Below, in pieces: positions 1 through 7,780 of a DNA stretch of 11,066 nt. Location: NCBI GenBank assembly GCA_039806065.1, contig JBDKJS010000079.1:1-11066 (forward strand), in the 5' to 3' direction. Below the pieces are notes generated by a model. The model was not told the DNA's origin, ran no database searches, and worked only from the letters and a program-made list of their open reading frames with translations. Within the stretch, counting starts at the first letter, position 1. Every line of letters begins with the position of its first letter. The stretch comes from JBDKJS01 sp039806065 (GTDB lineage: Bacteria > Bacteroidota > Bacteroidia > AKYH767-A > 2013-40CM-41-45). A program made the position numbers and the translations under genes.

Positions 1-1541
1 TTGTAAAAAGGATCTACTTGTACATTATTCAAATTATCTACAAAATCTCTGGTTTGGTTGTGAAACAAGGTGAGTGAATCGTAATAATTATTTAAAAGAA
101 AAGGATTAATTGATGCTAAATAAGACTCATAGCTATCATATTGGGAAGGTAGTGGTCTAGGAAAACTGTTTATTCTAACATTGTATCTAGTAGCTGGCGA
201 AACCCATCTATTTATATATTCTTTATACCATCGCTCATCAGTTGATGCAGCACGTTGTAGCAATAGCGCTGTGAAATATGCATCATAACTATTACCGGCA
301 TCCTCATTGGTGGCATAAGCCCGTATGAAAAATTTATCTGGTTTCCTTAGCTCTAACCTGTTTTGGTAAAAAAAGATGTCGCGAAGCGAAAAGCGATTAT
401 CTCCCTGATATACTGTAGTCCCAGTGCTGAATGAACTTGCTAAAATTAATTCTGTTTCGTTTTTTATTTTATAGTGAAATGCTGCATTTGCTTTTAAATT
501 TTCTGTGTTGTAATCTACTAGTTCCAATTCCTTATAGCCAGTTCTGTATGTAATTAAAAACCCTTTATAATCTCCTCTTTCTTTCGCTAAATCTCCAGTT
601 GCTGAATATTCATCGCCATAGATATTTACGGCATCATATCCTCCGGGATTGCTACGATTGCTGCGCGAGTCTGGAGTGGGATCATAATTTTGTGCTTCCC
701 AGTCATTGGCACGCAAATAAAAAAAGTTGGCTTTGTAAGCAAACTTATCCTTCCCCTCTTTATTTTTAAATGATTGGGCCCAGCGCAAACTTGTTTGTAT
801 CAAATTTCGCTCCCCTGCCTTTACTTCTACTGTTAATCCAGGTTGCACAAATGGACTGCGAGTACTCATGCTTATCACACCATTGAAAGCATTGGGCCCG
901 TAATAAGCGGTACTTGCCCCAGCTACTAAATCTACTTTTAAAACATCTAGATCTGGTGCACCTAAAAAATTACCTAAAGAAAAATTTAACCCTGGACTTT
1001 GGTTATCCACACCATCTATGAGCTGCAATGATCTTACAGGCGAGGTGCTATTAAAACCCCTGGTATTGATTACTGTAAAAGCCAAGCTAGCTGTGGTGAG
1101 GTCTACTCCTTTCAAAGTTCCCAAGGATTCGTAGAATGATTTTTGTGGGGCTTGCTTAATGGCTATTAAATCCATGCTTTCAACAGTGAGCGGTGCCTCC
1201 TTTTGCTTCTCTGAAATTCTGCTTTCCGCTATATCCACTCCCTTTAGATTTAAAGTGGTACTTTCAAGTAGAATAATTAAATTATTAGAAACTTGTTTCA
1301 CCGTATATTCGGTGCTCTTATAGCCAATGAATGAAAGGCTTAATGTCACAGGGTAATTTCCACTATAAGGCAAACTAAATTTCCCATCGAAATCAGTTTG
1401 TGTCCCATTACCACTTCCCTTCACCACTATTACCACTCCAATCAATGGGTCATTGTTCTTGCTGTCTTTTATTATACCACTGATGGTCTGTGCTTGGGCT
1501 AAGCTAGAAAAGCAAATCAAAAGGAGGCTGAGTAATCGCAT
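1..1541 (-). CDS. TonB-dependent outer-membrane receptor with CarbopepD_reg-like N-terminal domain (C-terminus beyond left edge)
   Basis: The reading frame is open for 513 codons from the ATG at 1541 to the left edge with no stop, so this is the N-terminal part of a larger gene. Residues 1-17 form a signal peptide with an AQA cleavage site, followed by Q18. Residues 19-95 match the carboxypeptidase-regulatory-like beta-sandwich (SGIIKDSKNNDPLIGV, then DFDGKFSLP and LSFIGYKS). Residues 97-108 (LNLKGVDIAESR) are a plausible TonB-box region. Residues 115-230 are the plug domain, with NTRGFN, LQLIDGVDNQ, VDLVAGASTAYYGPNAFNGVI and a closing STRSP. The rest is start-of-barrel sequence rich in alternating aromatic residues. 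Such receptors import iron chelates, cobalamin, glycans or peptides using TonB energy; the ligand cannot be read here. No SusD-like partner is visible, but the downstream side lies off the window. It is transcribed divergently from the porin at 1599. Confidence 0.93.
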   Translation of the reverse strand, partial: MRLLSLLLICFSSLAQAQTISGIIKDSKNNDPLIGVVIVVKGSGNGTQTDFDGKFSLPYSGNYPVTLSLSFIGYKSTEYTVKQVSNNLIILLESTTLNLKGVDIAESRISEKQKEAPLTVESMDLIAIKQAPQKSFYESLGTLKGVDLTTASLAFTVINTRGFNSTSPVRSLQLIDGVDNQSPGLNFSLGNFLGAPDLDVLKVDLVAGASTAYYGPNAFNGVISMSTRSPFVQPGLTVEVKAGERNLIQTSLRWAQSFKNKEGKDKFAYKANFFYLRANDWEAQNYDPTPDSRSNRSNPGGYDAVNIYGDEYSATGDLAKERGDYKGFLITYRTGYKELELVDYNTENLKANAAFHYKIKNETELILASSFSTGTTVYQGDNRFSLRDIFFYQNRLELRKPDKFFIRAYATNEDAGNSYDAYFTALLLQRAASTDERWYKEYINRWVSPATRYNVRINSFPRPLPSQYDSYESYLASINPFLLNNYYDSLTLFHNQTRDFVDNLNNVQVDPFY

Positions 1542-1562
1542 GGTTTCGTCTTTAGAGTGAAT

Positions 1563-1570
1563 CAAACATA
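1563..1570 (-). promoter_or_regulatory. Putative -7 promoter element for the TonB-dependent receptor
   Basis: On the minus strand the sequence reads TATGTTTG, an exact match to the Bacteroidota primary-sigma -7 consensus TAnnTTTG. It ends 21 bp upstream of the receptor ATG, implying a leader of roughly 15 nt. No -33 TTTG is seen at the usual spacing; the nearest TTG lies 25 bp upstream. The call rests on the -7 match and its position. Confidence 0.4.
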
Positions 1571-1598
1571 GTTATTTTTTCTTTTAACTCCATAGCAA

Positions 1599-2729
1599 AT
1601 GCTATGTTACCTGCATGTAATTTTTTTATTTTGTGGCATTGTTCAAAGCCCAAATATCATTAAAACTACTACAAATCTCTTTTACGCCTTACTTATCATT
1701 TGGTCCCACTGCCCTGGCTTGGCTTATGCCGAAATTATATTGTCTAAGGGCAGTCACTCTCAGCTCCTGTTGAGCTGCTATGCCGATGCGTATTATGCCT
1801 TCTCACTCCCTAATAAGGCCTTGTCAAATAATGAATCATTGATTTATAATCACTTAAAAACAAATTCACTAGCCACTAACGTATCACTTTTAGATTTTAA
1901 TTATCAAAATAAAAAATGGAAAACTTCCATTGGCCTAATGGCAGGCGATTATGGCACTTATAACTTAAGTGCCGAGCCTTACTGGTTGCGTTTCATCTAT
2001 CAAGCTAATATAAATTTTACTTTTGACGACTCTGGCAAGAGTATTTTAACTGCAGGAATTTTTCCTTCCCATATTGGTGTTGAGTCGCCCCTGGCTGTAA
2101 ATAATTGGATGCTCACAAGAAGCTTTGTCGCTGAAAATTCGCCTTATTATGAAAGCGGAATAAAATATTCTTTTGCAGGCTTCAATTATAGCTTGGCGGT
2201 TATGGCTTTAAATGGTTGGCAAAATATTTACCAATCAAAAAAAATTACCTTAGATGCCCTAGGTGTTGCATTTGCCACTAAGCTCACCAACTCAGTTACG
2301 TTAAATTATAATAACTTTTTTCGAGCGAATAATGATCTTGTTTATGAATATCGGTGGTATCAAAATTTGTACCTCACCTTGCAAAAAAACAAATTGGGAT
2401 TACTCATCAACTTTGATCTAGGCTATGACATCTCTTCGTCTTCTAAACCTTCTGTATGGTATGCCCCATTAATGATGATAAAATATGATTGTTCGAAAAC
2501 TATTTCTCTTGCTGCTAGAGTCGAAAACTTTGAAATCAGTAAGGCGAGCCAGAGTGGTTTTGCTTTTGATAAGTATAGTGCTCTTAATAGCTGTGCTCTT
2601 GCTACCAAACTAGCTTTCAATAAAAATTTTGTCACTTCAATTGAATATCGCCTTATAAAGGCTTCCACCATCAGTCCGAATGCCCAGCTGCCCAGTAGAA
2701 TTACTACAAGTGTTCATTTGATATTTTAA
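1599..2729 (+). CDS. Outer-membrane beta-barrel porin, BBP2/OmpL-like family
   Basis: This 376-residue protein has features of the putative beta-barrel porin-2 family common in Bacteroidota: YADAYYAF at 61-68, an LLDFNYQ strand at 97-103, MAGDYGTYNLSAEP at 114-127, the block AGIFPSHIGVES at 152-163 followed by NNWMLTR, and AENSPYYESGIKYSF at 178-192. The chain ends in Phe (VHLIF), as expected for an outer-membrane barrel. It probably forms a channel; the substrate is unknown. The N-terminus is odd. From the only available ATG there are 44 residues before the likely signal-peptidase site (LAYA, then E45), with two hydrophobic stretches at 4-15 and 27-36. The next Met is residue 114. A conventional 24-residue signal peptide would start at residue 21, which is encoded by ATT. 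The gene is divergent from a TonB-dependent receptor and convergent with the nitrilase gene. Confidence 0.88.
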   Translation: MLCYLHVIFLFCGIVQSPNIIKTTTNLFYALLIIWSHCPGLAYAEIILSKGSHSQLLLSCYADAYYAFSLPNKALSNNESLIYNHLKTNSLATNVSLLDFNYQNKKWKTSIGLMAGDYGTYNLSAEPYWLRFIYQANINFTFDDSGKSILTAGIFPSHIGVESPLAVNNWMLTRSFVAENSPYYESGIKYSFAGFNYSLAVMALNGWQNIYQSKKITLDALGVAFATKLTNSVTLNYNNFFRANNDLVYEYRWYQNLYLTLQKNKLGLLINFDLGYDISSSSKPSVWYAPLMMIKYDCSKTISLAARVENFEISKASQSGFAFDKYSALNSCALATKLAFNKNFVTSIEYRLIKASTISPNAQLPSRITTSVHLIF

Positions 2730-2811
2730 ATTGTAAGATTGATGTTCTTATTTTATACCTATGAATAGTGTATTCACCTATATTGACCCTAACAATCAAC
2801 ACAAAAATTAG

Positions 2812-2841
2812 AAACAACCGAGATAGAGGCCTCGGTTGTTT
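2812..2841. terminator. Bidirectional hairpin terminator between convergent porin and nitrilase genes
   Basis: Positions 2812-2822 (AAACAACCGAG) and 2831-2841 (CTCGGTTGTTT) form a perfect 11-bp stem around the 8-nt loop ATAGAGGC. On the plus strand the stem runs into a T-rich tract (GTTTTTATTT), giving a good intrinsic terminator for the porin. On the minus strand the hairpin begins at the base following the nitrilase stop codon, with a weaker T tract (TCTAATTTTTG). A small 6-bp hairpin at 2762-2776 (TGAATA, loop GTG, TATTCA) precedes it but has no T tract. Confidence 0.8.
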
Positions 2842-3627
2842 TTATTTATCTTCTAGCGTGCCGGCATCAACAAGAAAAGGGAAATCAGTTCTGTAGTTTT
2901 CCAATGTTTCTTTACTTAATGTTGCCATTATCCACTGTGTGGCATCGTCTTTTGCAGCGGATAATTTTTCTCCATCAAAATTATAAATGGCACTTTTACC
3001 ATTGTGTGCTATTTGGTTTCCATCTAATCCTATTCTGTTAACCGCTGCTACATAGGCTTGATTCTCTACTGCTCTTGCTGGTAGCAAACATTGCCAAGCA
3101 GCGATTCTCCGTTGCGGCCAATTGGCTACATAGCATAATACATCATAAGGTTCATTTTTATTATTGCTACTTGTAATTGGGAATCTTAAATCATAACAAA
3201 TTTGGAATGCTATACGCCAATTACGAAAAGTGACCACACATGATTTGTCTCCAGGGGTGTAATGCAATGGCTCATCTGAAAGTGAAAAGAGGTGCCGTTT
3301 ATCATATCTACCTATGATTCCTTCAGGTGCAATGGCAAACAATGAATTGGTGAATTTTTTATCTTCATAAAAGGAAAGACTTCCGGCTATCAAACAATCC
3401 TTTTGCTTGGCCCATTTAGTCATGGCCTTCAATTCAGCACTTTCAACGGTAGCAGCATATTTTGCTGGTTGCATGGTAAAGCCTGTACTCCACATCTCGG
3501 GTAGTAAAATAAAATCAACCGGTTCGAGCAAGTTTTCTATTTCACGATCTATCTGTTCGATGTTTGCCTTTTGATCTTCCCAAAATAGAGGCATTTGTAA
3601 TAAGGCTATACTCAAAGTAGTTTGCAT
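2842..3627 (-). CDS. Carbon-nitrogen hydrolase, omega-amidase (YafV/Nit2-like)
   Basis: The protein has 261 residues, the usual length for single-domain nitrilase-superfamily amidases. The catalytic triad is intact: Glu44 in LLPEMWSTGFTM, Lys110 in GRYDKRHLFSLSDEP and Cys144 in AFQICYDLRFP. The sequences around Lys and Cys (YDKRHLF and CYDLRFP) and the EMWSTGF box are those of the YafV/Nit2 omega-amidase branch. Those enzymes hydrolyse alpha-ketoglutaramate and alpha-ketosuccinamate, by-products of glutamine and asparagine transamination, to the keto acid and ammonia. There is no signal peptide, so it should be cytoplasmic. The gene appears monocistronic: it has a candidate promoter at 3679-3686 and ends 1 nt before a hairpin. 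The superfamily is certain. The omega-amidase assignment comes from motif resemblance, and no transaminase gene adjoins it to support the role. Confidence 0.9.
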   Translation of the reverse strand: MQTTLSIALLQMPLFWEDQKANIEQIDREIENLLEPVDFILLPEMWSTGFTMQPAKYAATVESAELKAMTKWAKQKDCLIAGSLSFYEDKKFTNSLFAIAPEGIIGRYDKRHLFSLSDEPLHYTPGDKSCVVTFRNWRIAFQICYDLRFPITSSNNKNEPYDVLCYVANWPQRRIAAWQCLLPARAVENQAYVAAVNRIGLDGNQIAHNGKSAIYNFDGEKLSAAKDDATQWIMATLSKETLENYRTDFPFLVDAGTLEDK

Positions 3628-3678
3628 TCTTTCTAGTTTCTAAAAAAGTGAATATTTTAACCAGCTGCTAATATGGCT

Positions 3679-3686
3679 CAAAGTTA
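3679..3686 (-). promoter_or_regulatory. Putative -7 promoter element for the nitrilase gene
   Basis: The minus strand reads TAACTTTG, an exact match to the Bacteroidota -7 consensus TAnnTTTG, lying 51 bp upstream of the nitrilase ATG and just past the terminator of the upstream atp operon. No TTTG is present at the expected -33 spacing; a TTTG occurs 28 bp upstream, which is too far. Confidence 0.38.
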
Positions 3687-3715
3687 TAAGTATATTTTAC
3701 TTGCATTATTCTTCC

Positions 3716-3745
3716 AAAAAAAAAGCCCCAATTTTAGGTCGGGGC
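3716..3745 (-). terminator. Rho-independent terminator of the atp operon
   Basis: On the minus strand, 24 nt after the atpG stop codon, GCCCCGA pairs with TTGGGGC (five GC pairs plus a G-T and an A-T pair) around the loop CCTAAAA. It is followed directly by nine T residues, complementary to the A run at 3716-3724. This is a strong intrinsic terminator and marks atpG as the last gene of the operon. Confidence 0.88.
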
Positions 3746-3769
3746 ATTTACTATTACTTTCGTTTATTT

Positions 3770-4651
3770 TTATCCTGCCAATGCTTCAGCACCGCCCACT
3801 ATTTCTAAAATCTCTCCTGTAATGGCCGCTTGACGCTTTTTGTTATACTCTAATCTAAGTGCTTTCAAAAGATCATTTGCATTGTCTGTAGCCTTATTCA
3901 TGGCTGTCATACGGGCTCCATGTTCTGAAGCATGACTATCCAATACAGCTTTGTATAATTGTATTTTTATACTTTGAGGAATTAAATCTAGAACTAAGGA
4001 TTCCTTGCCTGGCTCAAATATGTAATCATTTGTGGTAGTTTTTTCTACTGCCTTCGCAGGCGGGGTAATAGGTAGTACTTGTTCTACCATCACATTTTGT
4101 ACCGCTGCATTTTTAAATTGGTTATAAACGACTACTACTTTATCAAATTCACCGGTTGCAAAAGCTTGCATTACCTGCTCAGCTATTCCATTAATTTGAT
4201 CGAAGCTAAGCTGTGCATACACCTCATTTTTATGGCCATAAAAAAGGCTCTTGTTTTTACCGAAAAAATCAGACGCTTTTTTACCTATGGCAAATACTTT
4301 TACATTTCCAAGTGCTGCTTGTGAGCTATAATCTTCTCTCAACAGACGATTACATGTTCTAATAATATTGGCATTAAAACCACCACATAACCCCCTGTTG
4401 CTATTCACTGCAATAATGAGCACCTTGTTTACAGGCCTTATAGCAGCATATGCTCCTCCGGCACCCCCTTCTAAGGTGGCACTAATGTTCTCCATTATTT
4501 CACGAAGCTTTGAAGCGTATGGACGCAAACGAGTGATGGCTTCTTGGGCCCTGCGCAGCTTTGCAGCACTTACCATTTTCATGGCTTTGGTGATCTGTTG
4601 GGTACTATTGACCGATACTATTCTATTTCGTACTTCTTTTAAACTTGGCAT
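3770..4651 (-). CDS. atpG: ATP synthase F1 subunit gamma
   Basis: The 293-residue product is the central rotor shaft of the F1 motor. The N-terminal coiled-coil helix carries the signature PSLKEVRNRI through TQQITKAMKMVSAAKLRRAQ (residues 2-36). The central Rossmann-like domain starts near residue 73 (VLIIAVNSNRGLCGGFNANI). The C-terminal helix contains SEHGARMTAMNKATDNA and NKKRQAAITGEILEIVGGAEAL, the conserved gamma C-terminus. Length is normal for the family. The ATG at 4651 gives the expected MPSLKEVR start and lies 49 bp after the atpA stop. It is the last cistron of the operon and is followed by the terminator at 3716-3745. There is no sign of truncation. Confidence 0.98.
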   Translation of the reverse strand: MPSLKEVRNRIVSVNSTQQITKAMKMVSAAKLRRAQEAITRLRPYASKLREIMENISATLEGGAGGAYAAIRPVNKVLIIAVNSNRGLCGGFNANIIRTCNRLLREDYSSQAALGNVKVFAIGKKASDFFGKNKSLFYGHKNEVYAQLSFDQINGIAEQVMQAFATGEFDKVVVVYNQFKNAAVQNVMVEQVLPITPPAKAVEKTTTNDYIFEPGKESLVLDLIPQSIKIQLYKAVLDSHASEHGARMTAMNKATDNANDLLKALRLEYNKKRQAAITGEILEIVGGAEALAG

Positions 4652-4700
4652 GGTCCCTTTTTTATTTGACTATCGTTTTATTATACAACTTTTGTACTGT

Positions 4701-6284
4701 TTAGTTGTTTTTGTACTTAGCATTTAACTCTGCTGCTACTTTTTCAAGTACCCCTGTTTCAGCATCAGATATTACACCTTTTTTTAAACTCTCAAGTGTA
4801 GCCTTATGTTGGGTTTCCATTATTGTTAAGAAATCATTTTCAAATTCTTTAACTTTTTTCACTGGCACATCTTTTAACAAACCTTTCGATCCACAATAAA
4901 TAATAGCTACTTGCTGCTCTACTCTCAATGGTGAAAACTGGGCTTGCTTAAGTATTTCCACATTGCGGCTACCTTTATCTAACACTGATTTTGTAGCTGC
5001 ATCCAAATCAGACCCAAACTTTGCGAATGCTTCGAGTTCACGATATTGGGCTTGATCCAACTTCAAAGTTCCTGCTACTTTTTTCATAGATTTAATTTGG
5101 GCATTTCCTCCTACACGACTTACAGAAATACCCACATTAATTGCTGGCCTTACACCTGAATTGAACAGGTTAGCCTCTAAAAATATCTGACCATCTGTGA
5201 TAGAAATAACATTTGTTGGAATATATGCTGATACGTCACCTGCTTGTGTTTCAATGATTGGCAGTGCGGTCAATGATCCACCTCCTTTAACTTTACCCTT
5301 TAAACTTTCAGGAAGGTCATTCATCCCCCTGGCTATTTCATCTGTGCTGTTCACTTTTGCAGCTCTCTCTAACAAGCGACTGTGTAAGTAAAATACATCG
5401 CCAGGATATGCCTCGCGGCCTGGAGGTCTTCTAAGTAAAAGTGATACTTCTCGATAGGCTACCGCTTGTTTTGATAAATCATCATACACTACTAATGCCG
5501 GACGACCTGTGTCACGAAAATATTCGCCAATTGCTGCGCCTGCCATTGGAGCAAAAAATTGCATCGGTGCCGATTCTGATGCCGGTGCTGCTACTATTAC
5601 AGTATATGGCATGGCACCATTCTCAGTCAACGTTTTTACTACCTGGGCTATGGTACTACCCTTTTGCCCGCATGCTACATAGATACAATATACTGGTTCC
5701 CCTTTTTCGTAGAATTCTTTTTGATTGATAATGGTATCGAGGCATACAGCAGTCTTTCCTGTTTGACGATCACCAATTACTAGTTCACGCTGCCCTCTTC
5801 CAATTGGAATCATGGCATCAATTGCTTTAATCCCCGTTTGTAAGGGTTCTGTTACCGGCTGGCGATAAATTACTCCTGGTGCCTTCCGCTCCAGGGGCAT
5901 TTCATAAAGCTCTCCTGTTAATGGCCCTTTCCCATCTATGGGCGCTCCTAAAGTATTCACCACTCTACCAAGCATGGATTCTCCCACCTTGATGGAGCCT
6001 ATTCTCCCTGTTCGCTTGGCTATGTCTCCTTCTTTTATGCTAGTACTTGCGCCTAAAAGCACTGCTCCTACATTATCTTCTTCCAGATTTAATACAATGC
6101 CTTGCAAGCCATTTTCAAACTCTATGAGCTCTCCTGCTTGTACATTGTTTAATCCATAGATACGGGCAATACCATCACCCACTTGAAGTACTGTTCCTAC
6201 TTCTTCAAGTTCTTTTTCGGTTTTAAGTCCTGCTAATTGTTGACGCAATATTGCAGAAACTTCATCGGGTCTTACTTCGGCCAT
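4701..6284 (-). CDS. atpA: ATP synthase F1 subunit alpha
   Basis: The 527-residue regulatory/structural subunit of the F1 alpha3beta3 hexamer is complete. Residues 24-93 are the N-terminal beta-barrel. The P-loop is GDRQTGKTAV at 171-180 (Lys177, Thr178), and the Walker B strand is ALVVYDDLSKQA at 263-274. RRPPGREAYPGDVFYLHSR is at 286-303. The ISVSRVGG motif holds Arg390, equivalent to the alpha arginine that reaches into the catalytic site (Arg376 in E. coli). Compared with the E. coli protein (recalled, not aligned by program), residues 311-333 contain a short insertion ending in MNDLPESLKGKVKGGGS, which I know from other Bacteroidota alpha subunits. The start MAEVRPDEVSAILR is typical of the family. 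It is the fifth gene of the operon, 41 bp after atpH. The catalytic beta subunit gene is absent from the window. Confidence 0.99.
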   Translation of the reverse strand: MAEVRPDEVSAILRQQLAGLKTEKELEEVGTVLQVGDGIARIYGLNNVQAGELIEFENGLQGIVLNLEEDNVGAVLLGASTSIKEGDIAKRTGRIGSIKVGESMLGRVVNTLGAPIDGKGPLTGELYEMPLERKAPGVIYRQPVTEPLQTGIKAIDAMIPIGRGQRELVIGDRQTGKTAVCLDTIINQKEFYEKGEPVYCIYVACGQKGSTIAQVVKTLTENGAMPYTVIVAAPASESAPMQFFAPMAGAAIGEYFRDTGRPALVVYDDLSKQAVAYREVSLLLRRPPGREAYPGDVFYLHSRLLERAAKVNSTDEIARGMNDLPESLKGKVKGGGSLTALPIIETQAGDVSAYIPTNVISITDGQIFLEANLFNSGVRPAINVGISVSRVGGNAQIKSMKKVAGTLKLDQAQYRELEAFAKFGSDLDAATKSVLDKGSRNVEILKQAQFSPLRVEQQVAIIYCGSKGLLKDVPVKKVKEFENDFLTIMETQHKATLESLKKGVISDAETGVLEKVAAELNAKYKNN

Positions 6285-6325
6285 TTGTATGTTATTTTAA
6301 TTATTTATTTGTTTTAACTGATGTT

Positions 6326-6883
6326 TTAATTCTTCTTAATGTAGCTATTATCCACTAGTCCTTGTTTCATCTTTCGCAGATCACTACTAATACTAGCATC
6401 ATATTGATTATCGCCTACACGAAGTACAAAGCCTCCTATTAAACTCTTATCTGTCTTTTCAACTAGTTCTACTTCGCTTTTGGTACTGTTTTTTATGATC
6501 TCATATACCTTTTTGCGCAACCCTTCATCAAGACCAGTAGCTGTGGTAATAATGGCTGTGGTGATGCTGTGATGCTGCTTGTATAGTTGCAAAAACGACT
6601 TAGCTATGCCTTCTAAAAATTGTTCTCTGCCCTTTTTGGTAACGATATTAAAAAAACCTTTACTCATCTCACTAATCTTTCCTTCAAAGACCTTATTCAA
6701 AACTGCCAACTTTTTATCAGCTGATATAATTGGGCTGCTAAGCAGATTACCAAACTCCTTATTTGCGCCACATACATTGGCCAATAATTTCATATCACTG
6801 TTTACCTGATCTAGCTGACCTTGTTCTTTCGCTAATTCAAAGAGTGATTTGGCATAACGACTAGAAACCTTTGTATCAATCAT
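6326..6883 (-). CDS. atpH: ATP synthase F1 subunit delta
   Basis: The 185-residue protein (normal length) is the peripheral-stalk subunit that joins the top of F1 to subunit b. The N-terminal helical bundle begins with SSRYAKSLFELAKEQGQLDQV (residues 7-27), where RYAxxLFxLA is the family signature. The C-terminal domain carries the other conserved block, KSLIGGFVLRVGDNQYDASI followed by LRKMKQ. The ATG at 6883 puts RYA at the usual distance from the N-terminus. It lies between atpF and atpA, with gaps of 31 and 41 bp, in the canonical order. Confidence 0.97.
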   Translation of the reverse strand: MIDTKVSSRYAKSLFELAKEQGQLDQVNSDMKLLANVCGANKEFGNLLSSPIISADKKLAVLNKVFEGKISEMSKGFFNIVTKKGREQFLEGIAKSFLQLYKQHHSITTAIITTATGLDEGLRKKVYEIIKNSTKSEVELVEKTDKSLIGGFVLRVGDNQYDASISSDLRKMKQGLVDNSYIKKN

Positions 6884-6914
6884 TTTACTTTTTGATTTTG
6901 GGTGTTAATATGGC

Positions 6915-7409
6915 TTAGTTTAGATTGATGTCATTCATCAAATTACTAACTAGCATTTTCTGCTTATCATCATTGCTCAATTCCTGACGCAATATCTTCT
7001 CTGCAATTTCAATACTCATGCTAGCAACTTGATTTTTAATTTCCGCTACTGCAGCATTCTTTTCATTGGTAATCGTTTCGCGTGCTGATGCTATTATTTT
7101 ATTGGCTTCAGCCTGTGCCTTATCTCTTGCTTCGGCAATTATTTTATCTTTGGTATCTCTTCCCTCGCGAAGCATCCTATCACGTTCGTTTCTGGCTTCA
7201 GCCAATAATTTTTCATTGTCTGCTTTCATTGATGCTATTTCTTCTTTCGCTTTCTTGGCTGCATCCAAAGCGTTTTGAATACTTTCTTCGCGCTCCTTTA
7301 ACCCTTTTAATATAGCAGGCCATGCAAATTTAGCTAGCAGGAAAAAGATGATTGAAAAAAATAACATCATCCAAAATATGAGGCCTATCGATGGTTTTAC
7401 TAATTCCAT
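6915..7409 (-). CDS. atpF: ATP synthase F0 subunit b
   Basis: The 164-residue protein has the classic b-subunit architecture: a short N-terminus, one transmembrane helix at about 9-30 (GLIFWMMLFFSIIFFLLAKF) and then the conserved FAWPAILKGLKEREESI. After this comes a long, highly charged, Ala-rich helix to about residue 140 that would form the dimeric peripheral stalk. The C-terminal part (EIAEKILRQEL) contacts delta. A single b gene is seen and no b' paralogue, so a homodimer is expected. It is separated from atpE by 85 bp, the widest gap in the operon, and that gap contains a strong hairpin. Confidence 0.97.
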   Translation of the reverse strand: MELVKPSIGLIFWMMLFFSIIFFLLAKFAWPAILKGLKEREESIQNALDAAKKAKEEIASMKADNEKLLAEARNERDRMLREGRDTKDKIIAEARDKAQAEANKIIASARETITNEKNAAVAEIKNQVASMSIEIAEKILRQELSNDDKQKMLVSNLMNDINLN

Positions 7410-7449
7410 TTTTTTATTTATTGAGATTGATTTTTCTATTAATTCTAAA

Positions 7450-7486
7450 AATACTCACTCAATACCAACCGTAGTGAGTGAGTATT
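7450..7486 (-). other. Intra-operon stem-loop between atpE and atpF (possible 3'-end stabiliser or attenuator)
   Basis: AATACTCACTCA (7450-7461) and TGAGTGAGTATT (7475-7486) form a perfect 12-bp inverted repeat with a 13-nt loop. In the transcribed (minus) direction it starts 8 nt after the atpE stop and is followed by a short T tract (TATTTTTAG). The structure is plain in the sequence. Its role is inferred: a leaky terminator, or a barrier to 3' exonucleases that would leave a more abundant atpB-atpE mRNA. The stem has only 4 GC pairs, so termination is likely partial if it occurs. Confidence 0.7.
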
Positions 7487-7494
7487 AATGACTA

Positions 7495-7746
7495 CTACTT
7501 GAATACTACTAGCATGCAAGTTACAAGTCCAATGATAGCTGCTCCTTCTACAAGGGCTGCTGTCAAAATCATGTTGGCACGAATATCGTTAGATGCTTCA
7601 GGCTGACGAGCTATTGACTCTAATGCCGAACCACCAATACGACCAATACCTAAACCTGCACCTATTGCTGCAAGGCCTGCTCCTACACCTGCAAGACCAT
7701 AAGCCATTGAAAGATTAGATGCTTCTTGTAATAAAATTGATAACAT
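7495..7746 (-). CDS. atpE: ATP synthase F0 subunit c (proteolipid)
   Basis: The 83-residue hairpin protein of the rotor ring has a first helix rich in Gly and Ala (residues 15-41, GAGLAAIGAGLGIGRIGG), the polar loop ARQPE at 46-50, and a second helix at 57-81. Glu67 in AALVEGAAI is the ion-binding carboxylate. The Na+-type signature (Gln in helix 1, and Ser-Thr after the Glu) is missing: the helix-1 GxGxG run has no Gln and Glu67 is followed by Gly-Ala. Proton coupling is therefore predicted. About 14 extra residues precede the usual start of helix 1. It lies 34 bp after atpB and is followed by the hairpin at 7450-7486. Confidence 0.98.
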   Translation of the reverse strand: MLSILLQEASNLSMAYGLAGVGAGLAAIGAGLGIGRIGGSALESIARQPEASNDIRANMILTAALVEGAAIIGLVTCMLVVFK

Positions 7747-7780
7747 GTTGATTATATATTAAGGGTTAAAAATTTAAATA

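Noticed and set aside
1488..1541. Possible lipoprotein signal in the TonB-dependent receptor (Cys10)
   Set aside because: The residues before Cys10 (LLI) do not fit a lipobox, since the -1 residue is Ile, and a clean AQA signal-peptidase I site follows.
2423..2671. Minus-strand 82-codon frame inside the porin gene
   Set aside because: It is antisense to well-conserved barrel sequence, has no recognisable domain and no promoter.
4652..4710. Short repeated TTTTGTAC and ACAAC/GTTGT pairing at the atpA-atpG junction
   Set aside because: The pairing is only 5 bp with a 14-nt loop and overlaps the atpA stop region, so it is no better than chance in AT-rich DNA.
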